The notes below the pieces were generated by a model. It searched no databases. It was not told the DNA's origin and was given only the letters and a program-made list of their open reading frames with translations. A stretch of DNA of 64,000 bases from the NCBI RefSeq assembly GCF_024713975.1, contig NC_091107.1, positions 14,311,501 through 14,375,500 on the forward strand, in the 5' to 3' direction. Shown here in pieces: positions 25,601 through 35,644 of the stretch. Position 1 is the first letter of the stretch. Each line of letters begins with the position of its first letter. The translations under genes were made by a program, and so were the position numbers. This DNA is from Paralichthys olivaceus (lineage: Eukaryota; Chordata; Actinopteri; Pleuronectiformes; Paralichthyidae).

Positions 25601-27853
25601 CGATTTCTCTGGATTCATGGATTTTAATGAAAAAAATGTGACATGTTTACGGGACTGATTTCCACAAGTGTGTGCAATCTGGTGCAGACCTAAACAAACT
25701 GCTTGTTCTACTGTATTTAAATGTGGTTTCACAAGTGGACTGTTGGACCTTAGCAGAGGTATGTGCTCTATTGAGTGCCATTCTTGTTTTTGTTTAATTT
25801 TGTATTGCTCTCTGTTGTTCCCATGTATACAGCACTTTGTAACCTTGTTTAGATAAGTGCTATCAAAATAAAGGATATTATTATTATTACAGCCTACTTT
25901 AACTATTCTTCTTTTATGATGGATAGCTGAAAAACAATGATGATATTCAAACAAACAAATTATTGTAAGTATGGTAAACAGTAATCAGTGTCACTCCACA
26001 GTGACTTTTCCAGTGTGCCATGTGAGTCACACAGTATCTGATGTGCTTCTAAATGCAGTAGTCAGCCAATTCTCTTGGAGCAGCTGTGTTAATATGTGGC
26101 TGCAAAGTTTGTTTTGTGTCTTGGCTTTGACCCAGTCAGTTTCTGCAGCTGACCTGTAAACCTGCATGCTGGGAAACAAAGGCAGCTCACAAGTGATCAC
26201 TGAAGGCCTCAAATGGTGATGATCTCTAAACGTTGGCTGATGAAATCTATGTCCCTGGATAAACCAGTTCTGAATGAGGTTGTTTTTTGTGATTGGCTAA
26301 AGAGACCCTTGACCCAAGAGAGCAGGCAGTGTAATATGTCAGAACAACATGGCCACACAGGTAAACATTACAATGCATGTGTTTAACTGGGGTAAAAGTG
26401 AGTCGAACTCACCCCAGATGACTGTGACCAACCACCCAGTGCATACTTCTACAGCTGGGTTAACGTTATAAACATGAAAAACAAAAAGGATTCTGATTGT
26501 TTCCATTCCTGATTCTGATTATAACAACTTGATGAAGACTGAAGTAAATTCGAAATATCACACCTCCACTGAATTTGACCGAACATGTGCAGCTGCTGCT
26601 CCATGTGTGTAGAGATCAAATGACTGACAGCCTCCACTTCATGTCACATTTGTGTCTGACATAAAAATTCATATGATACCGTGGTTTCACTTAAGCATGT
26701 AAGGAACTTCTCTGAGCCAGCATTCTTCCATCAGAGGGCTCGACGGTACTCCGTCTTATTTCCAGGATCCTCAATGAGCTGTGTTTCTCTCAGTGAGGAT
26801 GAGTGTTGTTTTGAAATAGACACCAATGACAACAACACTGTTCCCCACAAGTAAAATTTGAGCGACCTAGCATTTTAAGCTTGTCAGAAAAATAATATCA
26901 GGAGTCTACATTCCAGGATTACTCTTATCCCTGTACCTCCTTGCTCCACTGACCTCTACCAATGAGATGGACTCAGGAAGCATTTGTCCACAACAACTTT
27001 CCCCTCCATCATAGTTTCAGCCTTTCTGTTCTGTTGTTCCTGCATGTACACTAACAATGTTCACAACAACTCTTTTTGGGCTTTTTGTGCAAAGCTGTAC
27101 ACTGGGTCATGTACTTTATTTATAGACTCGTATTAGTTTGGGGGATTTAGAGTGTTACGCATTGCAGTAATACTGCTTGCATGACAAAGCACAGATGATC
27201 TTTTGCAGTACTTGATGCTAGCGGACTTATTCGATCCCATCTGATAAATTGCACTGACTGCATCATATAATAATGCAACAGGTTATGTGTCAGATGATCC
27301 ATGTCCACATCAAAATAATAGGTTAGGCACAATAGTGGATAGAGAAAAAGCAGACGTTCTCCGTGTACGGTTTGTTTTGTATATTTTTAAATGTAATGTA
27401 AGTATATAAATAATGTGCATGGTCCAACTCAGACAATAATTATGTTTATATACACTTAATGGCATCATGCACATATACTCTATATTGCTATATAGTGTAT
27501 GTTAGCTTGTATGTATCAAATGAAGAAATAATTTTTTCTGCTTCCAAACTTGATTAAAATCTGCACAAGTTACAAAATGTTATTAAAACAGCAGCATGTG
27601 CATACAGGTGTGAGCACATTTTAGTAGAGTTAGGAAAATCAGCTCCAGCGTGTCAGCGCAAGTTTCAGAGCTACACACTGATCTTCAGCCTGCACATGAC
27701 AGGCAGAAGATTATTTTGATAGAGAAGACGGCAGCCGGCCAGTCAATGAGGACGTGCCAAAGGTTTGCAACTGTGCCACTTACCCTCAACCATTAATCCC
27801 CCAAAAATAGTTACTACTCCAAAAAATATCCAAAAACTGCGTAGTGCCATCAT
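19674..27853 (-). CDS. chrne: Muscle nicotinic acetylcholine receptor, epsilon subunit (12 exons, 518 aa)
   Basis: This is a subunit of the pentameric acetylcholine-gated cation channel of the neuromuscular junction. Exons in transcript order: 27853-27784, 23712-23579, 22768-22724, 22572-22463, 22371-22216, 22112-22012, 21932-21732, 21356-21242, 21122-21008, 20908-20701, 20114-19981, 19841-19674. All phases agree; the total is 1557 nt. The small 45-nt third exon is typical of receptor subunit genes. Features: signal peptide about 1-22; Cys-loop C153 to C167 with FPFDYQNC; M1 about 246-270; pore-lining M2 about 277-298; M3 312-333; a cytoplasmic loop to about 463; M4 about 478-498. The short C-terminal tail after M4 ([11 protein letters not shown]) looks gamma-like, so chrng is the alternative. 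Synteny with pld2 and gltpd2 favours epsilon. Translation can start at either of two adjacent ATGs (27853 or 27850). The donor after the M1 exon, GTCGGT, is weak. Confidence 0.94.
20255..20545. repeat. Probable DNA-transposon relic in a chrne intron
   Basis: The stretch from GGCAGTGGCTGATCTAGG to GGGGCCAGTGCCTCTAG contains repeated GGGGCCA units in the style of fish interspersed repeats. The class and boundaries are uncertain, and there is no reading frame. Confidence 0.4.
24808..24895. repeat. Copy 1 of a duplicated segment (pair with 28011-28098)
   Basis: Both copies share GATTACACAGCAGCTGGGA, CTCTAAACCAG, ACTTCA, GTCACACTC and CAATAATCATCA, with a few mismatches over about 85 bp and the same orientation. 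Each contains a CAGCTG E-box. Confidence 0.8.
25404..25790 (-). repeat. Family-1 element, reverse orientation, near full length
   Basis: It runs from ACCTGCACCAAGGAGG to CCTTAGCAGAGGTATGTGCT, about 390 bp, and contains the conserved TTTCTCTGGATTCATGGATT, GTGTGTGCAATCTGGTGCAG and GTGGTTTCACAAGTGGACTG blocks. It is the best full-length copy in the window and gives the element length. Confidence 0.75.
25986..26068. repeat. Copy 1 of a second duplicated segment (pair with 28813-28905)
   Basis: GTCACTCCACAGTG, GTGCCATGTGAGT, CACAC, GATGT and CTTCTAAAT occur in the same order and orientation in both segments. Confidence 0.65.
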
Positions 27854-27885
27854 ATTCCAAGACCCCTTCGCTGCCCAGCACAACA

Positions 27886-27895
27886 CTATTTATAA
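27886..27895 (-). promoter_or_regulatory. MEF2-type / TATA-like site in the chrne promoter
   Basis: CTATTTATAA fits the MEF2 consensus YTAWWWWTAR exactly. It starts 33 bp upstream of the first ATG. The surrounding TATATTTATAAATAG could equally serve as a TATA box, which would give a very short 5' UTR. A CAGCTG E-box at 28025-28030 lies further upstream. MEF2 sites plus E-boxes are what a muscle-expressed receptor subunit gene would be expected to use; function is inferred. Confidence 0.5.
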
Positions 27896-28010
27896 ATATA
27901 AAGTTTGAGATGCAGAAAAGAGGGAGACAGTGAGAGCAGAGACAGAGAGGTAGGGCCCAAACCCCTCCACCCAAAAGCCCCTGACTGTCGCCCCTGACCG
28001 CTGCCCGGGG

Positions 28011-28098
28011 CTCAGATTACACAGCAGCTGGGAGGCTCTAAACCAGCACTTCAAGTCACACTCTGGTCACCAACAATAATCATCATCATGATCATTAG
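28011..28098. repeat. Copy 2 of a duplicated segment (pair with 24808-24895)
   Basis: This segment is upstream of chrne exon 1 and is closely similar to the copy in intron 1. It carries the CAGCTG E-box of the promoter side. Confidence 0.8.
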
Positions 28099-28812
28099 AC
28101 ACCAGCTATCTGTGGTGATGGCAGTAATATTTCATTAAGATGTTTTTGTTGTAAATATTATAGACAACAGTGAAACCGTCTGCTGTTTATCTCCCATATG
28201 GAACATATATCTCCGATATATTGTAATATTGCTGTGAGTTTTATTTCTCTATAGAGACTATATAGTGTATATCTTCTATACTAGTTTATAAGGAAAAACT
28301 CCAGCACATTTTCAAATTTATATATTAGAGATTATTATTTAAATGGTGAATGTGTGTGTTTCACTTATTCCTCTTGTTGTGGTTACCTAAACCTAATTTA
28401 AATTAAATGTCAAGGAGAAGACATTTTACAAGGTTAGGGTTTAAGTCAATGAAAATTAGTGTCCTCTGAAGTCATGGAGACACGACAGCAAAAAAACAGA
28501 GATACATGCACCTATGGGTGCAGCAAGGTGAACAGCTGTGCAGACTCCCGCTGCTATGTGTCCAGGGTAATAATACACCCTGCAGAGCATTACCACCTCA
28601 CCATCACGACTCCAGTAGTAAGACTGTCTGCAGACCACAGTGTGAACAACCCCACGGAGGCAGACACTGAGATCTGCATCATGATAAGTCACCAATCTGT
28701 TGAGTTATTTGAAATTCCAATAACAGACCAAGCTGCAATCCTGCAAATGGCTATTTTTCAAATCCAGAGCGTAAATTTCCTATTATAATTAGTGCTTTGG
28801 GTAATATAAGTA

Positions 28813-28905
28813 GAGTCACTCCACAGTGTCAAGGGCAACAGACTGATTTTTGGAATGTGCCATGTGAGTTGCACACTAAGATGTACTTCTAAATATACAG
28901 TCAGG
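28813..28905. repeat. Copy 2 of a second duplicated segment (pair with 25986-26068)
   Basis: It shares the CACTCCACAGTG and GTGCCATGTGAGT blocks with the intron 1 copy. A short insertion (AAGGGCAACAGAC) separates the blocks here. Confidence 0.65.
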
Positions 28906-29252
28906 GATGCAGAGATGAGCTTCTTGAAAGTAATCAGAGCCTCCAGAAGGCAGATCCAGTGTCTCACACTTAGAGCTGAGATACAGTAGAAGAGCCTGAC
29001 CCTTGCAGCTTCAAATCTATGTTTACACCACAGTTTAATAAACAATATGGATTTTTCATTAAGTTTTAAAGCAGGTTTGGGTTTAGGCTGTTTATGTTCC
29101 CTGCACCACAAGCAGTCTGAGTGAAATCCTGTATTTGCTTCTTTAAGCTTCTTTGGCACAACTGAGACAGAAATTTCTCTCAGCTTCACCCAATTACTGT
29201 ATATTCTCCAATTCCTTTTAACAACAGTCAGACAGGAATGTTTAGTATGTTT

Positions 29253-29293
29253 AGGTATGTGCTCTACTGACAATACAAGTAGAGCACATACCT
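29253..29293. repeat. 16-bp perfect inverted repeat with 9-nt loop
   Basis: The left arm is AGGTATGTGCTCTACT (29253-29268) and the right arm is its exact reverse complement (29278-29293). It forms the left boundary of the family-1 copy that follows. Confidence 0.95.
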
Positions 29294-29500
29294 CCACCAA
29301 GGCCCAATAGTCTCCTCATGAAACCAAGTTTAAATTCACAAGATCCAGATTTGTATATGGATCATTACCAAATTGCACACACTTATAAATATCAGTTCCC
29401 TAAACATGACTAATTTTAATCAAGATCAATGAATTATTCTCTGAGAAATCAAGGGAAATGTTGCAAAATGCCTTATCTCACAATGTTAAAGAATTTGTTT
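29278..29500 (+). repeat. Family-1 element, 5' half
   Basis: AGAGCACATACCTCCACCAA, CTCATGAAACCAAGTTTAAA, AAATTGCACACACTTATAAA and GAATTATTCTCTGAGAAATC match the family. The 3' end is missing. Confidence 0.75.
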
Positions 29501-30217
29501 TTGAACCCTAGACTGTGAACAAATTAATTCTATTGAGGGTTTAGGAACAAATTTAACAAACAGGATTATGAGTGTAATCCTGGTCCTGTGGTTTTATGTT
29601 TTGTCTCTCCTGATATGTTTCACTTTAGTGCACGGGGTGGTGGAAAATCCAGTGTTGTGGTTTCTGACAGTGACAAAATATCCTCTTCCTGCTCCACTGA
29701 ACCTCCGCACATAAATATATCCCCACAGTGTGAATTCATACCACGTGGTTCAGTCCATCTTGTGCATCACTTTATGAACCAACAGCTTACTGTTATTTTC
29801 CCCACAGACGAAAATAAAACTTTACTTTAAAATAGATAATACATATGTTAATTTTATCAGAACGTGTCATTAGAGAGCGGCAGCTGTGTGGAGTCAAGCA
29901 GTTCAGGGTTTCTGAAAGGGTCACATGTTTTCACAGGGATTCAAGCCTCTCCTCATCAGTTGTTGCCTATTTCACACAGGAATCGTCCATTGGCTGCACG
30001 GAATAAAAGCCCCATGACCAGCCCCTCCCAGCCAAGTAATGAATGCCCCTGCTTTCAGGTTTTTTTCCCGCTCCTCTGTTGAAAACTACCATTGTTGAGT
30101 CCCTCTTCGTGAGCACACATGTGGTTCGGCTTGAGTGTGGAGTTCAATGTCTGTTCACCTCCCCCCACATGCAGCAGCAGCAGCAGCAAACCCACTGATA
30201 GAGACCAATCACTGGGT

Positions 30218-30257
30218 TTCCCATGATTATCACTAACAGTGGTGATAATCATGGGAA
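30218..30257. repeat. Perfect 16-bp hairpin with 8-nt loop
   Basis: TTCCCATGATTATCAC (30218-30233) is followed after TAACAGTG by its exact reverse complement (30242-30257). It is not next to a recognised element end and is about 1.2 kb upstream of the gltpd2 start codon. Confidence 0.95.
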
Positions 30258-30798
30258 CACCCTTCATGCTACATGTCAGTCCTCCCTTCTTACTGAATCA
30301 TCTCAGACTTTAGACCTGAACTAAAAACTGAAAGATATCGATCTGAATATGAAGTTTGAAAAGAAAAACGTGTATGTTGTCCCTGTAGCTTTGTTCTGTT
30401 TGCTCCCCAATAACATGTTGAGAGCTACAGATGTCTTCATATCTAGCATGAGATTAGCACAAATGGTCATCCTTGTATCTTTTGCTGCCTCAGCTCGGAT
30501 AAGTGCGGTTAGACTTTGTTAATCATTGACGAACATGGATTTGGTATCACATCTCTGCGTGTGCAGTCAAGGAGATTATGCTGTATCTGACAGATACATC
30601 ACTACAGAGGTTTGATCAAGTTTGTCATGACTTTAAGAGAAATATAAAAAGAGAGGTGGAAAAATACATTCTGTTTACATGGAGGAATGGGGCACGCCTG
30701 CATTTCATGTTGTACCCTCACTTAAATCAATGTGTTTTCCGGAATGTGTGACAGCACAGTTGTAAAATGTGGTGGTTGTGCACTTAATGGTGTGTGTG

Positions 30799-30801
<3 letters not shown>

Positions 30802-30854
<53 letters not shown>
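30802..30854. repeat. (GA)n microsatellite
   Basis: A pure GA tract of about 53 bp continues as a purine-rich run to about 30908. It lies about 600 bp upstream of the gltpd2 ATG and may be in or near its promoter or 5' UTR. Confidence 0.95.
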
Positions 30855-30857
<3 letters not shown>

Positions 30858-31450
30858 GGAGAGAGAGGAGGGAGGAGGAAGGGTGGTGGTGGGTGGAGAG
30901 GAGAGGGAGCAGATGTTTACTCCAACTGACCAGGAATATAGACGCATATAGAGAAGATGAATCTGGAGGAAAGGGGTTACTGGCGGACAAACTACATTGC
31001 CTCTGCTTTATCAGCCAGGGGCTGCACTTGGATGATCTCTGGACCCTCAGATTGAGCAACACCACATCAAGAGGCAGGCAGCTCCAAAAATCAGTGTGAA
31101 ACAAAGGCAGGGTAGCAGGAAGACGTGAATCACAGAGTCAAAAGAAAAGCAAAGTTGTGGGAGAGCGTGACTGGGGAGAGCAGCAGTAAGCAGCTGTAAA
31201 AAAGAGTTAAACATTGATACCAGGCTCTATTAGGCACAATGGTGGACATGGGATTGTGTCTGAGGTTTTGGGGAGGAGTATGAAAGATTTGAAAGGACGT
31301 GGGAGGGTGGGGGGTCAGAGGCAAGGGTCCGGTAGAGAGTAATTGTGGTGACAGCCAGTGCAAGGGGACGAGGACTCATGTGAGACACAGAGGAATTAAA
31401 AGGTAAAAGACAAGGAGAAGGACTGGCAGACCCAGAAACTGGACTTCAGT

Positions 31451-31702
31451 ATGGGTGTGAAGAGAAAGGCTGCCTTGGCTATCTTAGTCCTGCTGGTGTT
31501 CCTCGGGTCCCTGTGGCTGCGTGAGTATTTCTGTGTGTCTCTGTTTGTGTATCAATGTGCATGTGTGTGTGTGGTTACACTTTTAATCTATACAATCCCT
31601 CCCTTGTTTGGAATGCATAAGGCTCCAAATCAGGGAAGTGTCACATGGTGTGGTGGCTGCAGAGTTATCCACTCTTTACTGAATCTTAATGCTCACATGT
31701 TT

Positions 31703-31762
<60 letters not shown>

Positions 31763-31784
31763 GTATATATGTATGAGTCTATAA

Positions 31785-31824
<40 letters not shown>

Positions 31825-34628
31825 ATGGTTTTGAGTCTTATTTTTTATTTAATTCAAGTCATATCAGATATTATTTTATGCATGAGCTACAAATGTACAA
31901 ATCAATAACTACACCACATTCTTTCTTCCTTATTGTGGGGAAATTACAGGACCATGTGATTTGTCTGGATTAAATTGAAAGTGCAGCGAGATTGCTGAGT
32001 CAGACTGCAAAGTGCCAATTTAACAGAAACAACAACCAGTTCTGGATAGTTACTCACAGTTGCTCTATAAGGAAACTTAAATTTAGATACTGCTTGTAGT
32101 ACTAGTGCAAAGGCTTCACATCTCGGATGACACTTCTGGCAACATCCACACTAGGTCACTGTCAAGTCAGAAATACATCTCTGGCAAACCAGATGGGCTT
32201 TTTTTACAATTTGAACTCAAGTAGTTTCAGCTATTTGACAGGAAGCTGATGACATCAGGAGAGTTAAGATGAATTGTATTGTATCAGTGGTGACTTTTGT
32301 AGGTTTTGGTTGTATGGCACTCAGACATTACGCTTTATAATATATGGTCAGGTGGTCTGGGGACCTGCAGGGGCTTCTGAAGGAATATAAAGAGGTCCCA
32401 AATAAACCCAAAATGCTCTTGTTTAATAGTGCAAAGTTTGTATGAATCATGTGACCCTATTGAGGGACGTAGTTAGAGAACTCGACGGGGCCTACAACTG
32501 ATGCCAGAACAACTTGTGTGTGAATGAAGACAACAGACGTTGCTTTGTCACAGGCTGGAATGAGGCAGAAAACCATTACAACTGGACATCAATAGAATGT
32601 GGTTTGCTGTGGTAGAAATTTGTTTCTATTGTTGTGCAGAACACACATTTAATCCTGTCACAGCCAGTTTCCTATTTTAACAGCATAAAGATTTATCACG
32701 TTAATGAGTGATTGTGAAGAAGAGGATAGTCTCCTGTAATTTAAAGCAGTTAGATTCTATCAATGTGTCAATGAAGTGGGTAGCTTATAATGACGATACG
32801 ATTTATACAGCTTCCCTCAACTTTGTACTGCCTGTGAGTTTCAGCTCACTGGATGTTTAGAGCGGCAACAGGATCACTAACAGATCCTCAATAACTTATT
32901 TCTTTATAATTAGATAATAATGATACCATTAAATATTGAATAATAAATATGATTTTCATTATCAAAGCAAAAGTACAATATGTTATCTCATCACCAAAAC
33001 GAAAACATAATCATTGGATTTACAGTTGTATTCATTTATTTATTTTACAGTTAGTTTGGTTTGTTAGTTTGGTTTCTTCCGAAATAATATGAGGTAAAAA
33101 CCTATCAGTATTTTAATTTGGATTTGTTAATCTACTCACACAACTCAGAAAGTCCCTGCAGCTCAAACAGGTTGTTGTTAAGTGGCAGCACTCTCTGAAA
33201 AAAGTCTGTTTTAGTTGGAAAGTGTCTGTAGCCACAAACTAATCTTTTGGTTTTCTCTTGTTTCTTTTTGTCATGTCTGACTACAGAGGGAGGTTTGGAT
33301 TACCACTGGGATTCCTGTTTAAAAGGTTATAATCAGGTGAATAAGGTAAAGACCACAAGCAAATAATAAATCACTTCATCGTTCTTTACATTTCCTCCAT
33401 CAGACTGAATCTGTGAAGCAGACTGACAGTTTGAATAGTGGTAACTCACTTTCTGTCTTTCTTTGTCCCATTAATTGCCCCCCCCCCCCCACACTCACAC
33501 ACCTCCCCACTCCCCCCTACCATCAGCTTCACCAGCTGTCCAACAGCAGTGGGGCCGATGGGGCTGAGGGCCCATCAGCCCTGGAGGGGTGCCCCGGTCA
33601 GACCTTCCAGGTGTCACTGCTGCTCACCCACCTGTTGGCGGCGCCGGCCTACACCTCGGACGTGCTGCTGCCGCCCTATCTGTCCAGCTGGGATGAGCTC
33701 GTGAGGTAAGATCACCTAATAAAAGCAGGAATACAGTGTGAGGGATGGATTTATTTACAGCACCAAAATGATTTATGAGTCTGAAATATTCTCACACTGT
33801 TCATATTCTTTTTACACTGTACGTATTAGTTTTAATTCCATTTATAATTTAAAAGTATTGCATTTTATTCATTATTACGTTACTGTTGTTACTGACTGCC
33901 CTTCCTGCTGTAACACTGCAAATTTCCCCATTGTGGACCAATAATGGATTATTTTATCCAATCCAATCCAGCCGAAGCTGATTGATTCTGTTGTGTGCTG
34001 CTCCTGCAGGTTTATGGAGGCTCTGGGCCCAATGGTGGGACTGATATCTAAAGAGATAGAAAGTAAGACCTCCATTATTCGCCAGCTGGCCCTTTTGGCA
34101 GAGGGGAATCCTGAAGCAGAGCTGGGCCCAGATATAAACTCAATAAATTCAGTGACCACAGAGGCCGGGACGAAGAACAATGTCGAGGCCTCACAGCACG
34201 TAGATGCTTACCACTCTGTGCGCTCCATGATCTGGGTGGAGCTGAACAGAGGCGTGGTGGACTTCAATCACCAGACGGACTCCGGATGCCGGACTCTTCT
34301 GCGTCTGCATCGGGCTCTGCTGTGGCTGAAGCTCTTCCTGGAGAAATTGGCTGAGACACCAGTGGCCGGCCGCCTCAGGAGCCCCTCGGAGCTGTGTCGC
34401 GAGGCCTATCAGAGCACGCTCGCCAACCACCACAACTGGTTTGTGCGGAGGGCAGCCGAGCTGGCCTTCATTGCTATGCCAGAGCGGGGTTTCTTCTTCA
34501 GGCTGGTGTGTGTGCAGGACCAGGAGGAGCTGAGCAAGATGCTGAGCAGAGTGGTTCAGGCCATCGGAGAGGTTTATGACAGGACACAGAAAGCCCTGGA
34601 AGAAAATGGCATGCTTAACTTGCCATAG
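31451..34628 (+). CDS. gltpd2: Glycolipid transfer protein domain-containing protein 2-like (4 exons, about 308 aa)
   Basis: This is a member of the GLTP-fold lipid transfer family, closest to the ceramide-1-phosphate transfer branch. Exons: 31451-31520, 33287-33345 (or to 33336, three codons shorter), 33527-33705, 34010-34628. All phases fit; the total is 927 nt. Residues 5-23 form a hydrophobic N-terminal segment, a signal anchor or signal peptide absent from cytosolic CPTP. The GLTP domain spans about 50-305. Expected head-group-binding positions are visible: K122, R197 and R201 in the SGCRTLLRLHRALLW block, and H244 in HHNW. The family Asp that precedes the Lys is Glu here (E118), as I recall for GLTPD2. 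An insertion of about 27 residues (roughly 134-165) separates the first two binding helices. It diverges from chrne and converges on atp1b2. The substrate is unknown; phospho-sphingolipid binding is inferred from the arginines. Confidence 0.88.
31521..33286. other. gltpd2 intron 1 (1.8 kb)
   Basis: It contains the compound CA/TA microsatellite at 31704-31822. The rest is AT-rich unique-looking sequence with no exon or motif that I can support. Confidence 0.6.
31704..31822. repeat. Compound (CA)n-(TA)n microsatellite
   Basis: About 48 bp of CA runs into ATATGTATATATGTATG and then about 35 bp of TA. Confidence 0.95.
33478..33520. repeat. Poly-C / C-rich tract
   Basis: A run of 13 C, then a C-rich stretch that doubles as the polypyrimidine tract before the 3' splice site of gltpd2 exon 3 at 33527. 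Confidence 0.85.
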
Positions 34629-35405
34629 AAGATGGGACTATCAGACTGGACATTAAGCCTCTATGGCTGTTTTACCATGTTTTGCACTGTCCTCATTGTT
34701 TCTCGTCTGGCAACTGATGGTCTTAAAACGAGGAAACATTAATGGGCTTGATTTATTTTCAGCTAAAGTTTACAAGTGCCATATTTTCTTCCCATCTGAT
34801 ATCATAATTGTTATTGTTGGGCCACAATTAAGCCACGGCAATACCGAATAGGAACAAAAAGTGGTTGGTATTTGTTTTGTTTGGGCCATATTCACCATTT
34901 TCCACATGGGCCAGTGGTGCAGGAACTGGACTTTTCAAAGTAAAATGAAGGTTTGCAGATTATTTCACAGTGAAGGATTCAGGCAAAGAAGGTCTCTGAG
35001 GTGGTCGTCATGCTTGGTGTGGCGTGCTGCATGGTGGGTCATGGCACGGTAGCGTTGTTGTGGGTGAAGCCCTGTTGGCTCTCACTCTGTGATCAGCAGG
35101 TGACAGGCAAAGAACAGGAAGCCAGTCTTCAGGCAGAAGATGTCCAGGCATGGAACCTAACAGGCTAGCAGATAGTTTATTCACGTGGACAGCGACCAGA
35201 ACCGAGCCAATACTGATAGATACTACCGCTTAGTCTGACTGTATTATCTGGAGATAAGTAGACTGAAGACCAGGGTTCTTATACTGCACCACGTGTTCAG
35301 TGGAGATGAGCTGCAGGTGTGCCAAGGACCTGCAGGGAGAAACCACGCCCAGACCTGCCATACCAATCACACACACATCCATCACAAGCATGACGGACCA
35401 ATCAG

Positions 35406-35406
<1 letters not shown>

Positions 35407-35449
<43 letters not shown>
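35407..35449. repeat. (CA)n microsatellite
   Basis: A pure CA tract of about 42 bp downstream of gltpd2. Confidence 0.95.
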
Positions 35450-35453
<4 letters not shown>

Positions 35454-35638
35454 GGAGGGGCAGCGATCAAACCACTTTACAACCAGATTACATACTACTA
35501 CATACTAAGACCAGTTTAGGCTCACTCATTCCTTTAGTCTCACTTCTGCGTGCCATCTGCAAACCAAAGTGCTGTGTCAACAATCAAGTAAATCAGTAAA
35601 AAAAAGCCAGTTCACTTTTAGCCATGACATTCCTCATC

Positions 35639-35644
35639 AAATAA
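35639..35644 (+). terminator. Candidate gltpd2 polyadenylation signal
   Basis: AATAAA about 1 kb beyond the gltpd2 stop codon. It is the first canonical hexamer I see on this strand. Confidence 0.3.

Larger units (their letters stand above)
23713..27783. other. chrne intron 1 (4.07 kb)
   Basis: The intron separates the signal-peptide exon from the rest of chrne. It holds a full-length reverse family-1 element (25404-25790) and two segments (about 24811-24895 and 25986-26068) that reappear in the same order upstream of the gene. I see no coding exon in it. Confidence 0.7.
27854..31450. other. Intergenic region between divergent chrne and gltpd2
   Basis: It contains the chrne promoter side, two duplicated segments, a family-1 element with a hairpin at its left edge, a perfect 16-bp hairpin at 30218-30257, a CAG run near 30172, a TATAAAAA at 30643 and a long GA tract at 30802. 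No intact gene is seen. An open frame of 180 codons on the minus strand at 28758-29300 overlaps repeats and matches nothing I know. Confidence 0.6.

Noticed and set aside
28758-29300. A 180-codon open frame on the minus strand
   Set aside because: It overlaps a duplicated segment, the hairpin and the edge of a repeat, lacks splice or domain evidence, and matches no family I know. It is most likely chance in low-stop sequence.
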